From Hymenopus coronatus (taxonomy: Eukaryota; Arthropoda; Insecta; Mantodea; Hymenopodidae), in contig CM060892.1 in NCBI GenBank assembly GCA_030762935.1, positions 91,360,827-91,424,826 of the forward strand: DNA of 64,000 bases, read 5' to 3'. Positions 1 through 11,940 of this stretch are shown here, one piece after another. Made by a program: the position numbers and the translations under genes. A model generated the notes under the pieces. That model did not search any database. It was not told the origin of the DNA and saw nothing but the letters and a program-made list of their open reading frames with translations. The number at the start of each line of letters is the position of its first letter. Position 1 is the stretch's first letter.

Positions 1-230
1 TGAAAAATATTTAACTTAAATCCCAAGTTTGGCCTTTTACCGATTTTTCGTTTTTTGAGATATCATATTCATAGACACATACACGCACGCTAACACACAC
101 ACGCTATACCTTTTTACAAAAATGCTTTTTTTGGATACAGGGAACCCTAAAACGTGTATTTTCGGTGAATCTCGGCATCGAATTTTTGGGTTGAATGCAA
201 TAACTTCTCTACCTAAGTAGATAAAGTAAA
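1..230 (+). repeat. Family A copy, 3' part (cut by window edge)
   Basis: This is the 3' part of a family A repeat. It holds the degenerate internal palindrome, a CA-rich core near 75-110, the conserved block with GGTGAATCTCGGCATCGAAT, and the terminal hairpin remnant ending ATAAAGTAAA. The 5' part lies outside the window. Confidence 0.85.
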
Positions 231-570
231 AATGACTTGTTGCAATTGGCTAGGTATTGATGAGTCAAAAGATACTCTCAATAGATTCCTATATTCTAAA
301 TATAACAATTAGAAATTCCCATGGTGCGCCGTCTCCACATATGGCTGACCCATAAACTTGTAAACAAAACAAAAAAATCGGCTTCTAATGTATTCTAACC
401 CAAAATACCTTATTTTTCATATGGGAGTATTTTACCTTCATTATTCTTGTATGAAATACACATTTATCTTTAGGGTATTGGAATTCGAATGAAAAAATAT
501 CCCAAATATCTACTACTGAGTAATAACACTAAACTTACAAGTAAATTCACAGGTGATTCAAAATTGATTT
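231..570. other. Unassigned AT-rich spacer
   Basis: No ORF, tRNA-like box or recognised repeat was found between two family A copies. Confidence 0.5.
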
Positions 571-1420
571 TTGTTTTTCCTACAAGTGCTATGCAATATA
601 GTGCTTAACTAAAGAAGATATTTAAGTCCATCCAAAAGTATGTTGGCGAGATTTCACGAAAAATGTACGTTTTGAGGCCCGTGAATACAAAACCCTTTTA
701 GAAAAAGGTTTGCGCGAACGTGTGTAGGTGAGTCAGCATTGTTCAGAAACGGAAACTCCATTAAGTACCAAAGTTGGGTATTTAACTTTATCATCACCCA
801 AGGATCCGACACACAACTTTTCAGCAAAATCCGACTACCCCTAACTATCTTTATATGTTTTTCTTTTTTTTTAAAAAAATGCCTGTAATGATTTTGATTA
901 CATAGCCATGTTTAAAGATATTTACATGCCAAATAAACTATATATTTTGCATTTTATGGGAAGGGCCTTTGAAGACCTCCTCATTCTGGATGGTAATTGG
1001 TAAATAGTAAGAGATAAATACACACAAACAATTTAAACATTGTTGAAACACACAACTTATGTCATATATGTTTTCTTTGTAGAGCTAATCTTTTCCGAGA
1101 TATTCTTTGTTATTGGTTTCAATTTTAAGCTATTTAAACTTTTCAAACGAGAGGTCATTATTGTTTCAATTTTTTTTTTTTTTTTTGCTTTTTTTTTTAA
1201 CTTCTGGCCGTGCAAAGCGAACCAAATTTCAATTGTTGCACACAGAGATCTATTTTTGAAAACATTTGACTGTCGGTTTAGCCTAGAGAATACTTTATTT
1301 CCCATTTACTAACAAGGAACTAGTACAATCATTTCGGCTAATGTTTATTTCGATTAACACGTAGTAGATAAAGGAATAATCTTTCTTAAAAATAGTTGTA
1401 GAGAAAGATGGAATGCATAA
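571..1420 (-). repeat. Family A copy, near full length
   Basis: This minus-oriented copy runs from a degenerate terminal hairpin (around 585-605) to the 5' end near 1400, where GTAGAGAAAG is visible. The CA core is reduced. A poly-T/A-rich block at 1170-1200 interrupts it. Overlapping short open frames on both strands here (about 1040-1312) lie entirely inside the repeat and are not genes. Confidence 0.8.
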
Positions 1421-1494
1421 TATTTTGTTTTTGTTTTGGGACGCTTCAGAAAAGTTTACAATTTGTTATTTACTTGTGATTACTTTTATTCTAC

Positions 1495-1713
1495 AGTGTT
1501 TAACACGCACTTTAACTTCAAATAACACCGCAGGTGACGACACTGATGATATACAAAATGAAGATGGAGCACCAGTGGAATGCGATGGCGGGGGAAACCG
1601 GAGAACCCAGAGAAAACCCACCTTTGCATCGCTTTATCCACCACAAATAACACAAACGGTCGCTTGGGATCGAACCCCGGCCAGCTAGTTCTAACCACTC
1701 AGTCACGGCGTGG
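1495..1713 (-). repeat. SINE-1, tRNA-derived
   Basis: Read on the minus strand the element starts with a tRNA-like head: an A box like TGACTGAGTGG near 1700 and a B box GGGGTTCGATCCC near 1675. A conserved body follows (GGAATGCGATGGCGGGGGAA on the plus strand at about 1577), then a tail rich in TTTAA. The same body occurs at 15.4 and 60.1 kb, so this is an interspersed Pol III SINE. Confidence 0.85.
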
Positions 1714-1814
1714 CCTATGGTGATGAAGAGAGTTCTTGCGCGTCTTTGTTTTCTACACTGACGCTACTTCCAAAAATCTGCTTTTAAAGGTTTATCTAAG
1801 TAAATATAAGTTAT

Positions 1815-2065
1815 TAAGTTACCCCCATGGAGTAATAGTTACCATGCTAACTTCACATACCCAAGGTTGAGGGTCAAACCCGGCGGAGGACGGCCAAAAA
1901 ACCCTTAGCATGGCTTCCTTCGGAAGGGAAGTAAAGCCGTTGGTCTCGTGTCGTAGATTTACAGCACGTAAAAGAACTTCAAGCCTGAAAAAGATTCTTC
2001 TGAGCAAAATTAAGCAGTCTTTCACGCTCAGCATTGTATGTGACTGAGAATCACAGCAGTAGTTA
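1815..2065 (+). repeat. SINE-2, tRNA-derived
   Basis: A B-box-like GGGTCAAACCCGG near 1870 is followed by a body with CCTTCGGAAGGGAAGTAAAG near 1917. The body matches, as reverse complement, the copy at 48.5-48.8 kb, including CGTGAAAGACTGCTTAA. The A box is degenerate. The minus-strand open frame across this stretch follows the repeat and is not taken as a gene. Confidence 0.75.
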
Positions 2066-2947
2066 TAGAACGTCCATAAATAAAACTGCATTTCATTTTT
2101 ATGCGATTAAGGGATTTCAGTGTTATACTTTTAGGATGAATTAACAGCAAAAAACATATCTTTGCTCATTTCATATTTTTAAATCATTCTTTATCCACAG
2201 GATTTATTTATATCAATTCGTCTCTTCTTTACTGGAAACATTCATTCTTATGTTAGTCAGCGGATCAAGCTTTCGCCGAATCTCAGAAACATTCAGAAAT
2301 GAATTTCCAGAGTGCTCTAATCTGCGATATGAAGAAATATTTCTGCAGTGTCCCATCCCAGATTGTATGTTTGCCGGGAAAATCTCCCATAAACTCACCT
2401 TGATAACCTGAGGCACCTGGATAGAGACAGCTCTATATAATGTCTAACATGGATGACATTGCCGCTATGGTAAAGGAGCGTACTACTAAGAATACGTACA
2501 ACTCGTGTTTTGTCTTCAGAGGAACTGATGAAACTCGAAATTAAAGCGAGATCCTATTTATATTAAGGGAAGTATTTTATTCTTGTCCTCAACAATGACG
2601 AAGTTAGATTCAAAGGAAGCCCAAAGTCGGATCAGGTGTCAAGCAAAAGCTGGAATACTAAAGGAGAAGTTGGGGACAAAGAAAGGTGTAAGTGGGAAAG
2701 TGAAATAAAAAGCAATACCGTATAAAATTAATTACTTTTGTGTTAATTAATTGATTTTACACAAACCGTGTGTAACTGTAAATTAAAACTAAGCTAATAG
2801 TTGGTTAAACTATGCAGCCAGGAGCTGTGAGTACTTACGACATTGTAAGCCGCCATTGGGGGTATCTCATTTCAAAATAGTTTGAGGTCATCTTGTGGTT
2901 TACAGGGAAATATGCGAGTCCGTTGAGGAATTTAATGTCATAACGGT
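2066..2947. other. Unassigned spacer
   Basis: No supported gene was seen. A short plus-strand coding-like stretch at about 2595-2705 (MTKLDSKEAQ...) sits upstream of the hAT-like scrap at 3.15 kb and might be part of the same decayed element, but the match is too weak to annotate. Confidence 0.4.
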
Positions 2948-3030
2948 ATGTTACCATTGTAGCTCAGTGGTCAAAGCAGCCAATTAGAGACCGGGAGAGC
3001 CGTGGTTTAATTCCCGACTGACTCTACCTA
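2948..3030 (+). repeat. tRNA-like sequence (SINE head or tRNA pseudogene)
   Basis: An A box TAGCTCAGTGG (about 2959) and a B box like GGTTTAATTCC (about 3004) stand at tRNA spacing. No matching 5' and 3' acceptor strands were found and the B box has lost the usual TTCGA. A functional tRNA is unlikely. Confidence 0.55.
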
Positions 3031-3147
3031 TCTAACTAATATACCGTATATGTTGTAGTAACACACAGTTGTGGGAGAATATCTATAAATTCCAGAAAGA
3101 GTGACCAAGAAAAGGCACAAATTAAATTTGATACTATAACATCTGTA

Positions 3148-3255
3148 CAAGTTGAAAAGTCATTTTCAGCCTTCAAAATAGTTTTAACAAACAAGAGACG
3201 TTAACTGTTGACAACTTAGAGAGAACCCACTTAATAGACATGCGCTGACCAAGCG
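3148..3255 (+). pseudogene. hAT-like transposase C-terminal scrap
   Basis: From 3151 the plus strand reads VEKSFSAFKIVLTNKRR and then a stop. After a frame change it continues TVDNLERTHLIDM. This resembles the dimerisation region of hAT-family transposases and their domesticated relatives, where a VERSFS-type motif is followed by an ENLE-type motif. Only about 35 residues remain, with one frameshift and no flanking inverted repeats seen. The assignment rests on motif resemblance alone. Confidence 0.4.
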
Positions 3256-4155
3256 AGATTGTTCAGGCGGGCTTGAACCCTGTGGACGACCTAAATGACC
3301 CATTTGTTTCTATGGGATTCCCTGAATTGCTAGGCGAATATGAGTAGGTTTCCTTCATTCCTCATGTTCCTCTTTCTCCATGTCGTTTCCATTGCCATTT
3401 CAATCATTCTTCACTCCGTTGTTTTTTTTTTTTTCAGGGTTTGAAGTGTCACCGACAGTCTCGGTGCAGCGTGACAGGGTAAAAGGAAAAGGACTTCGGC
3501 TGGTTGCCAGAAGAGAAACGCATCTGCTGGCGGCGTTGAACCCTGTGTGCCTGTCCGACTGTCCAGATACAGTTTTCTCAAAAATATGATGGCCTTCAAA
3601 CGGGACCGCTTCCCCCTGCTACTGGGCAATAACTATTAGCAAACAAAAGACGAGTCTGTACTAGGGGTGAGAGGCAACGCATTATAATCTCTGTTTCCTG
3701 AAGACTCTAAGAATCTGGTCGCAAGATGAGATTCACACCTCAGTTAGGGACCAGCAAGTGGAAGACTTGGCAACTGCAATGGTTGGTTTCCAACCGCAAA
3801 CCACCTGAACCCAAACTTCAAAGTCACGCCAAAGGTTATCATTTTTTGATAAATACTATACTTATATCTGGAAGCTGTAAGGACTCTATCATTGCTGCGC
3901 TATTCCTCCTGGTTCCGGTCACCCGATACCTCCTCTCACCTCACCAAGATGTCCCTTTGTGTGACAAAGGTACAAGAATCACATTAGGTTCGGTGCCGAG
4001 TGACTTCCATCCATCCTATTCCTATTACCATGCGCAAAGTGTAAACATACTTACAAACATACTTAATCGTTTATGGCATGTTTTAGGTATTATAAATACG
4101 ATTTATTTAATTTTTCTTACTTAAATTAAAGAAGGTGCTTAATTATGCCATTTAG
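3256..4155. other. Unassigned spacer with short open frames
   Basis: Two open frames of 69 and 132 codons (3380-3589, 3726-4124, plus strand) show no recognised domain or repeated motif. A poly-T tract followed by CAG at 3421-3438 looks like a splice acceptor but could equally be a repeat tail. Nothing here can be called a gene. Confidence 0.4.
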
Positions 4156-4430
4156 TAACCTTTTTAAGGTGTAGGAAATGTAAATTTTTCATTCCTAATG
4201 TTCGGAGCTTTTGTGTCATAGATGTACAAACTTCAAAACTTGATGCGTCATACATTGACACTGAATTTATCTATGAGGATTATGAGCACTTGCGAAGTGC
4301 TTATGAGCAAATAAAACAAATTTAGAATCTACAAACAGCATTAGAGAAAAGTATTTATATAGGAGGTAATACTCATGCTACTCTGGAATTGAAACAGACA
4401 AAACAGTTAATTAATAAGTACAGTATGGTT
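4156..4430 (+). pseudogene. Unidentified coding relic with one nonsense codon
   Basis: A plus-strand frame starting at 4158 has no ATG. It reads a cysteine-bearing segment (FLRCRKCKFF...) and then a long acidic, helix-like stretch (...DTEFIYEDYEHLRSAYEQIK...). It meets a TAG at 4323-4325 and continues in the same frame as a coding-like segment (NLQTALEKSIYIGGNTHATL...) to about 4417. The TAG could have come from CAG by one transition. TTTAG directly precedes the frame, and AAGTACAG near 4416 could be a weak donor, so it may be a decayed exon. The composition looks coding, but I do not recognise the family. A transposon-derived ORF is the main alternative. Confidence 0.4.
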
Positions 4431-4714
4431 CAGCATAATAATTGCATCATAAAAATGTACATTTGAGTGCAGAAATTGCGGTCCATTCATTTCTTTCCTG
4501 TTACATTTGTCGAGGTATAAACATCAGTCCCGTCCATTCCATCCCATCCCGCACCCCCATATTGAATTTCTTTGAAATAGTTATTTTTATATGTGTGAAA
4601 AGAGATAAGGCACACAAAGTCATTGAAGGTTGGATTAAACGGCACGTAAATGAACCACTCATATTTTTTTTTTTAAATTTCTCTGACGATAGCATTGTAC
4701 GTTCAATGATAACC

Positions 4715-5474
4715 ACAATTTATACATTTGTCAAAACATAGTCCCTAAAAATATCATTAGAAAAAGGTCCGCGCGCAAGTGTATATGTGGCTGTCCATTT
4801 GAGTGTGATCACAATAAGTCAAAAACAAAAAATCAATTAAATAAAAAATTTAATTATTAAGTTTTAGTAAATGTCCTCCACTCCAAACTACGCTTTGTAT
4901 GTACTTCTTTTTCAAAATTTTCCAATTTTATTTTCTAAAAAAAATCTCTAACGATACGGATTACAGTAGCGCATAATAAATATATTTATATGAAAAATAA
5001 AACGTATATCTAGAATTTTATGGGAATAACCTTCAAAGATCTCTTCAACCTCGATGACTTTTGTACAACTGATAAACCGTAAGAGATAAACAAAAACGTG
5101 CTACACAAAGAATTAAATCTTGTCAAAACTCACAATTTAGGTTATATATGTCATATTTCTGTATTTAAGCATTTCCAAAATCTTTCTTGTTATTTTAAAA
5201 TACGTACAGATTTTCTCAAATGGGAATTTATCTTTACTATTCCTTTATTTTACTCCTGGGCATGCAGAGAGATTTCAATGACAACAATTAACTTTTAAAA
5301 GATTTGGCTACCGCATTAGATAGTGCATTTCCTTATTTCTCTTCCACTTACAATCAATTAACTAATAAGATAGTTTCTACTATTTCATTAGTATGAAACA
5401 GAATACTTAACTTAGACTGAAATAGCTTGTTACAGAAAAGGTAGGGAAAGTCACGTGAATGGAACACATCACGT
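4715..5474 (-). repeat. Family A copy, 3' end truncated
   Basis: This minus-oriented copy lacks the terminal hairpin. The body is complete through the 5' end, where GGGAAAGTCACGTGAATGGA near 5453 is the reverse complement of the family's 5' start. The CA core is reduced to mixed GT at about 4775-4795. Confidence 0.8.
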
Positions 5475-5600
5475 TTTTAAACTTTAAACCAAATTAATAC
5501 AAAATCTTTTTTAAATTAATACATTAAAACGTAATCAATGTAATATAAGTAATAAATATTCACAATAATAATCGGGGTCCTCAAGACTTGTTTGTGTTTT

Positions 5601-6412
5601 TTTGCTTTATATATACAATGTACATAGGGATAGAGAAGGTATTGTAATGCACCCAAAAATTCGATACCGAGATTTCACCGGAAATATATGTTTTGAGGTC
5701 CCCTGAATCCGAAAAAAGCATTTTTGAAAAACGTCCGTGTGTGTCTGTCTCTGTATGTGTCTGTGGAGAGCATAGCCCCAAAACAAAAAGATCGTTAAAT
5801 ACCAAACTTGGTATTTAGGTTTAGTATCTTCCAAGGATGCGACACGAAAAGAATCCCGCACCACAAACTACCCTTTACATGGAAAAAATTTCGAAAATTT
5901 TGATTTTCTTAAAAATTGCTCTTAACGATTTTGATTAAAACCCGTACATTAAAGCTATTTATGTCCGAAATAAAATTAATATCTCGAATCTTTTGGGAAT
6001 AGCCTCTGAAGACCTCTTTATTCTGGATGAATGTTGCCGAATTTTTCTTAACTGCTAAACCGTAAGAGATAGAAAAAAAACGTACTAAACAAAAAATGTA
6101 CCTCATGAGAAAACACACAATTTTTGTCCTTTACATTTCTGTTGTGGAGGTAACCGTTTTCGAAATATTCCTTGCTATTGGTTTCAATTTTGGATTACTT
6201 AAACTTTTCTCACACAGGGAGTGTCTGTTTTTCTTTTGTTCTACTCCTGGCCAAGCAAAGAAGTGATTTGCAACGGCAATCGCATAACGATAGCTTTTAA
6301 AACATTTGACAATCGCTTTAGCATAGTGCATTCCCTTATTCCCTTCTACTTATAAGGAACTAAGCAATAAAATTCTGCTAACATTTATCTTGATTAGCAT
6401 TGTGTACATCAG
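5601..6412 (-). repeat. Family A copy, nearly full length
   Basis: The terminal hairpin remnant (ACAATGTACATAGGGATAGA near 5616) opens the copy. The conserved block CGATACCGAGATTTCACCGG and a GT/CA core near 5740-5765 follow. The copy is truncated before the 5' terminus. It is same-oriented with the copy at 4.7-5.5 kb, about 125 bp away. Confidence 0.85.
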
Positions 6413-7087
6413 ATTTTTTTTGGTTGATATACACTAATTCCTTTCCTTGCTACAAATGTGCAATTTTAAAAATAATGTTTCTCTTTAATGGTATTCATTC
6501 GTTCTACTTTAAGCGTAGTGAGAGTGCCTATACTCGGTTCATTGCCATCGGCAAGCTACGAGAAACACACCCTTATCTGGAGCTTCATCCTCCAATAAAA
6601 AGGGACACACGGTCGTCGCTTGTCAAAAAGTGAAAATGGAAGAAGGTGCGACACACACCAAAGGTGGAAAGACAAGCTCTAAATTGGAATTCCCAGGATC
6701 AATGTGGAAAAAGAGAGGAAACAAACATTGGAGAAACACAGGAAGAGCTGAAAGAAATACAATCCAATCACATTCATCTGTCGACAAACCTTGCTTCGAA
6801 CTGAAATAAAAGAATATTATTTACACACCAAAAAATAAATCACGACGCGGAGCTCTCGCATCAAAATCCATTGAGTAAGCACCACTGTTCATTCCTTTTT
6901 CCAGCGCAAAAATTTGTGGTTTTCTATTCTCAGTTACGTAGGCGTAACTTATCTCTTTCAATTTGTATTTACGTAAATACGAATCAAATACACGTGGATG
7001 TACTGATTAGGGTTTTCCTTTTCACTGAAGAAAATTAAAAGCACGTTGACAGTTTTTGTTAAGCAATTATCAAACCCCATTGTAACC
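6413..7087. other. Unassigned spacer
   Basis: No gene or repeat assignment. A 77-codon plus-strand frame (6400-6633) starts inside the preceding repeat and has no recognised features. Confidence 0.4.
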
Positions 7088-7615
7088 GATCCTTTTGGCT
7101 CAGGTCTTTCGTTTGACATTTGGGAGATCGTGGGTTTAATTATCGTGTTCAGCCTCTCTGATTCATGGATTATTTCGGAGGTTTTTCCGCGCCATAAGAC
7201 CAATGCTGGGAAAGTTTCTTCACTCCACCGAACTTTCTGACCCTTCAATTCATCTCCAATGCAATCCAATCGGTCTCTTCTAGGGTTGTAAGTACCGGCG
7301 AAGACTGTGATGGTGGCGTCCTTGTGTGTGGTGAATGCGCTTTGGAAATACAGTTCTCGGTCATAGGGTAGCGTTGGAGTTGGCTGTGGGACCAAGAGCG
7401 TTCAGCCATACCTGGGTGAGAGCGTTGCCCCAGCGCTTCCCGCGTCGAGATGAAGATCTTGGGCTTTGTTGGACCTACCACGATGGTATTTTCCTCGCGG
7501 TCCGATTTACGCCGCCCCTCAATAATACTTTCAATATCCTATCCTCCTGGGGTCTGATTCTCAATAAACCTATTCCGACTTAAGTGTAGAACCCCTCCAG
7601 AATGTACCAAACCAA
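7088..7615 (+). repeat. SINE-3, long tRNA-derived repeat
   Basis: An A-box-like TTGGCTCAGG near 7097 and a B-box-like GGGTTTAATTA near 7132 head a ~525-bp element. It shares its whole layout with the copy at 24.95-25.46 kb, for example GTGGTGAATGCGCTTTGGAA here and a matching block near 25185 there. The overlapping open frames on both strands (6958-7583) follow the repeat and are not genes. Confidence 0.7.
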
Positions 7616-7633
7616 TCTAGTCTAACCTCAAGG

Positions 7634-8946
7634 TACGAGGGCGAATCGAAAAGTAACACTCAATAAGCTTTTCTGCGTTGGTATTGCAGCTGGATACTGC
7701 AATTTTACACAGATATAGTTTTAAGTTTTTGCTACAGAGAGTATTTTTGGTCTCATGTACAACTCTAACGATAAAAGAACGAACTAAGCAAAAATATGGG
7801 GTACATGCTACTGTCGTCTACGTCTGAAGAACAGAGAGATGTCTTTCGATATTTGTGGGCCAAAGGGCATAAGCTGAGTGAAATACACAGGGACATACAT
7901 GGCGTATATGGGGATGATTGTATGGACCGTAGCAATGCCTTCAGGTGGTATACATTCTTTCAAGAGAGCCGTGTGAACCTAAGTGATTCGTCACGCTCCG
8001 GGAGGCCGGTAACACTGCAACCCCGCAAAATGTCAGAGACATTGAGTTGGCAATTTTGAACGACCAATGAGCGTAACATTATCGTAACAGTTTAACACTT
8101 CCTATAGGGCCGTATACGATATTGATCATATTCATGTTCAATTCATGATATTGAACATGACGATATTGAAATTTCATTAAGTTGATGCTCGCTGAGTGCC
8201 TAAGAACCTGACAACCTCAAGGGTGAATGATGACAAACTTGGATCACGAGGTACATCGCAGAAGGGCATGACTTTCTGAAAGGAATCGTCACTGGTGACG
8301 AGTCTTGGGCATACCACTACATGTCCGAAACAAGGCAGGCAAGTATGGAGTAGAAACTTGCTGATTCTCTAGTAAAGAAAAAATTCAAAGTGACTCAATC
8401 TGCTAGGAAAGCATACTACCAGCTTCTGACAGTGTTCTGGGATATGTATGGAGCTTTATTGATGTATTTGCGGAACACGAAACAATATAAATGCTGCGGC
8501 CTACATTAAAACTTTGGTGAAGTTCGTGCCCTTCGTGACAAATGCAACAACATTAAATGCTCGCCCCCATGTTGCTGCTGCTGTTCATCAGAAAAACATC
8601 AAATTTGGTTGGGAGGTGCTCCAGCATCCACCATATAGTCCGAACCTTGAACCTCAGGAACTTCATCTGTTTGATGTCATGAAGAAATTCCTGGCCAGCC
8701 AATGCTTATCGCCATGTGCGGAAGTGAAATCAGCAATCTACAGACGGCTATACTCCAGGGAAACGGACTTCTATGAACAGGGCATATCGAAATTAGTATC
8801 ACGATGGGACAGATGTGTTGAGAAAGTTGCTGACTATGTCGAAACGTAGCTAAAAGGTTATATTAAATTAATTTGTACATTTTTTGTTGGTTTTGAACTA
8901 TTAAACATTTTTATAAAAAAATTGTGTTGCCTTATCTACCTTCGTA
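7634..8946 (+). mobile_element. Mariner-like transposon 1 (degenerate)
   Basis: The left end reads TACGAGGGCGAATCGAAAAG and the right end, reverse-complemented, TACGAAGGTAGATAAGGCAA. These are imperfect inverted repeats beginning with TA, as expected for mariner insertion at TA. The 1313-bp length is the usual full length for mariner. Transposase remains lie between the ends on the plus strand. Decay of both TIRs and the ORF suggests an old insertion. Confidence 0.85.
7796..8849 (+). pseudogene. Mariner transposase, broken
   Basis: The N-terminal part (7796-8059) holds the DNA-binding helix-turn-helix region, ending in the RSGRPV motif typical of mariner. The middle carries VTGDESW around 8289, with the first catalytic Asp, but is full of stops. 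The C-terminal part (8514-8849) shows HPPYSPNLEPQELHLF. The usual SPDLAP motif there supplies the third catalytic Asp, which is replaced by Asn. Several frameshifts plus loss of that acid make this a dead copy. The C-terminus ends normally (KVADYVET, compare the family's GDYVE-type end). Confidence 0.85.
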
Positions 8947-9345
8947 GATTTCAGTACAAAATAGTCGGTATTCGTGAGAAAGCTCTCCAAATAAAATATA
9001 TGTCTTTAAAGTAATATTGTAGTGAATGTAGCCATGCAATTGGATTATTTGCGGTAAGCAAATAGTTAACAGCGATTAGTTTAACATTGTAAGAAAGTAG
9101 GTATAGTTGAAAGTAAGTCCAAACTGTTTGCGTAAAGACCCAATATGAAAATTGAACTTAAAAATAATGTTTACTTTAACATGCAATATCCATACCTTTG
9201 GAGCACTGAGATTTAAAGCAGATCCACAATTTATAGGAAAAAATCGTGTTCAATTCATGAATTTGACCGATATTATCAGATGTACTGTCGGGTGAATGAA
9301 GCTATGTTGATATAATGCGCAATGATTTAGTTTGGTGAAAAAACT
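8947..9345. other. Unassigned AT-rich spacer
   Basis: No gene or repeat recognised between mariner 1 and the next family A copy. Confidence 0.5.
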
Positions 9346-9890
9346 AATGCGTTCCCTTCAATGATTTTCTCTACCTATTCGGCAACAAATTATGCTATAA
9401 AGCTTATTCTTCTTTCTTTTCCTTTCTAATTAGGATAAACATTAGCAGAAATTGCTCTATTAGTTACCTCCCTGTACATAGAAGGGAAATAGGGGATACA
9501 CTAGGTAAACGCGATATTCAGATGTTTTAAAACTATCGGAATACGATGGCACAACAATTCGGTTTTCTTTGCATGGTCAGAAATAAAACAAGAGAGATAT
9601 AAAACATATGACAGCTTCCGCTTTGAGGAAAGCATATGTAATTTAAGACTGAAACTAACAACCAGGAGCATAATTACGAGACCTACATTTTTGTGTAGTA
9701 AGATTTCGTCTATTTCTTACGTTTTGCAGAAGCCCTCCAGAACGAAGATCTTCAGAGTCTATATCCAGAAAATTCAAGCTATACCTTTTATTTTACATAA
9801 AATATCTTATATATACAGATTTTAATCAAAATCTTGGAGCAGTTTTTGAGGAAATCAAAAGTTTCGAAAGATATTCTCCAACAATCCCGG
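9346..9890 (+). repeat. Family A copy, 5' part only
   Basis: The 5' end (TTTTCTCTACCTATTCGGCA near 9365) and body are present. The copy stops before the CA core and hairpin, so it is 3'-truncated at the segment matching GAAAATCAAAATTTTCG. Confidence 0.75.
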
Positions 9891-11599
9891 CCCTAGTTAT
9901 ACGTAACCAGTTTATACTACGGATCATACGTAACATACTTCGCCTGTAGTTACGAGAATACTGGAGTCGCCTCGCTCATGAGCACTAGTTTTATACACAC
10001 GATATTCTTTTTGCGACATCTCGAGAATCAGCGTGAGCTACGAGTAATGAGCGAATGGCACGGGTTTAATCCACATCTAGCATCAAACCTATAGAAACGG
10101 TCTCTCCAGGTTCTGATACGGACCGTGTTTATAAACAATACCTTCCAGTCGCATGATGTATTAGTACACTACACTCACATAGATCTAACTTTGGTCCAAA
10201 AGTTAATGAAAATGTGTTTTTGCTAATATTAAATAAAGAAAACGTTACAGGAAACAAAAAGTATCGACATATTTTCGTGGACTCGACTCTGCACCAGCAT
10301 ACGTATATGATTACTATATTTTATCTTGCCTACTCTGAATTTTAACGAACGCTGAAATCAGCTGGAAACTATGAAACAAATAATACCTTTGACAGCAATA
10401 AAACAGTAAAGTAAATAAAAGGAATATAATGCTCTAAGTCACAGGACGAAAAATATTTAAAAATAAAAATAATATTCCATGTAGTTTCATTTAATCACAA
10501 TCATTCATCTAACGACCTTCATCACGCTATTATGTTGTAGCTCACTTTCATTATCTGCTTTCCATAGGAGCTGTATAGCCGGATTTAAATATTGACACAC
10601 ATTGTTTACCGAAATATCCCTTAATCCCAACTGATTAAAAGCTCCATTTTTAAGAATATTTGTAGGAGCTAATTTAGCGTTTACATAAATATTTTCATTA
10701 CGCACTTCATTACAGGCCCATAGGGAGTCAAATGCTGATGCAGGTCTCAATTAAAATGACATATCTAATTCACAAGTTCTAAAATCTAAAAATTCTTGTA
10801 TTGAATATAGAGAATTTGCAACCAACTTGGACTTAAAAAGTTTTCTTATCTACGCATTTACTTTGTTTTGCTAGCTTATTATATCGTTTGAAACCTAAAT
10901 ACATATCACTATTTTGAGTTTTTGATAATCTAAAATAAGGAATATTTACATAGGATTTTATACTTGTATTATAATTATGCGCATTACATGCGTGTGTTTC
11001 AGTTATGAACGATGTAAACAAACAGGCTCAATATTGAAACACAGCTACCAAATGCGCTCTAAAACGAAAGAAGAAAGAAGTTTACCCATGCTCTTACAAT
11101 TTCAAACATATAAGTATTTCTAATAGTAAAGAAAGGTACAGCATCACACATTTTTTTCGTTTTTACTGTCAGTTCACTATCTTTTTGACACACGCAGCAT
11201 AGCTTTAAAAATAAAGATGCGTTATTAAATAAAGCAAAATAAATAAATGGTATATACCAGTTTTCAAAGAACAAGAATAAATTAAAATAAAATTTTGAAA
11301 ATCGTGATATTTTTTAGTTATCGCATACTGATGGAATTATGCAGAAGAGAAAGTTATTCGAATCCCTCCGAAATTAAATTACTAGAACACCTGAGAGGGA
11401 AGCGCACACAAATACTTGCGTGGATGAATAAAGAACAAGACGCTTGATAAAACCGCTCGGTATGCACTCACGCCGACATGGACCACCGGCAACTTCAATC
11501 ACGTGGCTACGGTAATGTTTTAAATAACACCACTACTGTTTACCTACACGCAAATTTGGCTTTAAGTTAATGCTCCAAAATCAATTTAACACATGTTAT
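9891..11599. other. Unassigned stretch
   Basis: No supported gene. Minus-strand frames of 62-81 codons (10505-10750, 10833-11021, 11059-11274) have AT-driven composition and no motifs. The segment 9891-10150 is less AT-rich but unrecognised. Confidence 0.4.
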
Positions 11600-11627
11600 G
11601 TCCCATTATTGTTATTATTATTATTAC

Positions 11628-11667
<40 letters not shown>

Positions 11668-11940
11668 ACATTATTATTATAATGATAGTTACAGTATAAT
11701 ATTATAATAATGATAATAATGATAATAATAATGATAGTAAAATAATAATAATAATAATAATAAAATGATAATAATAATAATAATAATAACAATAATAATA
11801 ATGGAACATAAAATGTGTTGAATAATATTATTATACTATTATAATGATAATAATATTGTAATAATCTTGTAATATTATAATAGTGATGATGATGATGATG
11901 ATGATAATAATAATAATGATAATGATAATAATAATAATAT
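11600..11940. repeat. ATT/AAT trinucleotide array with inverted halves
   Basis: A (ATT)n run at about 11608-11665 is followed by (AAT)n-rich DNA at about 11740-11800, then (GAT)n(AAT)n at 11884-11940, abutting the retrotransposon. The ATT and AAT runs are mutually complementary and could fold into a long hairpin. Isoleucine-rich frames here are artefacts. Confidence 0.85.

Noticed and set aside
2948..3030. Functional tRNA gene
   Set aside because: Internal boxes only; no acceptor pairing and a decayed B box.
3421..3589. Strong splice acceptor (poly-T then CAG) with an exon
   Set aside because: The downstream frame is short, unrecognised and lacks a convincing donor.
3726..4124. 132-codon plus-strand gene
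   Set aside because: No signal peptide, domain, homologous motif or splice context could be supported.
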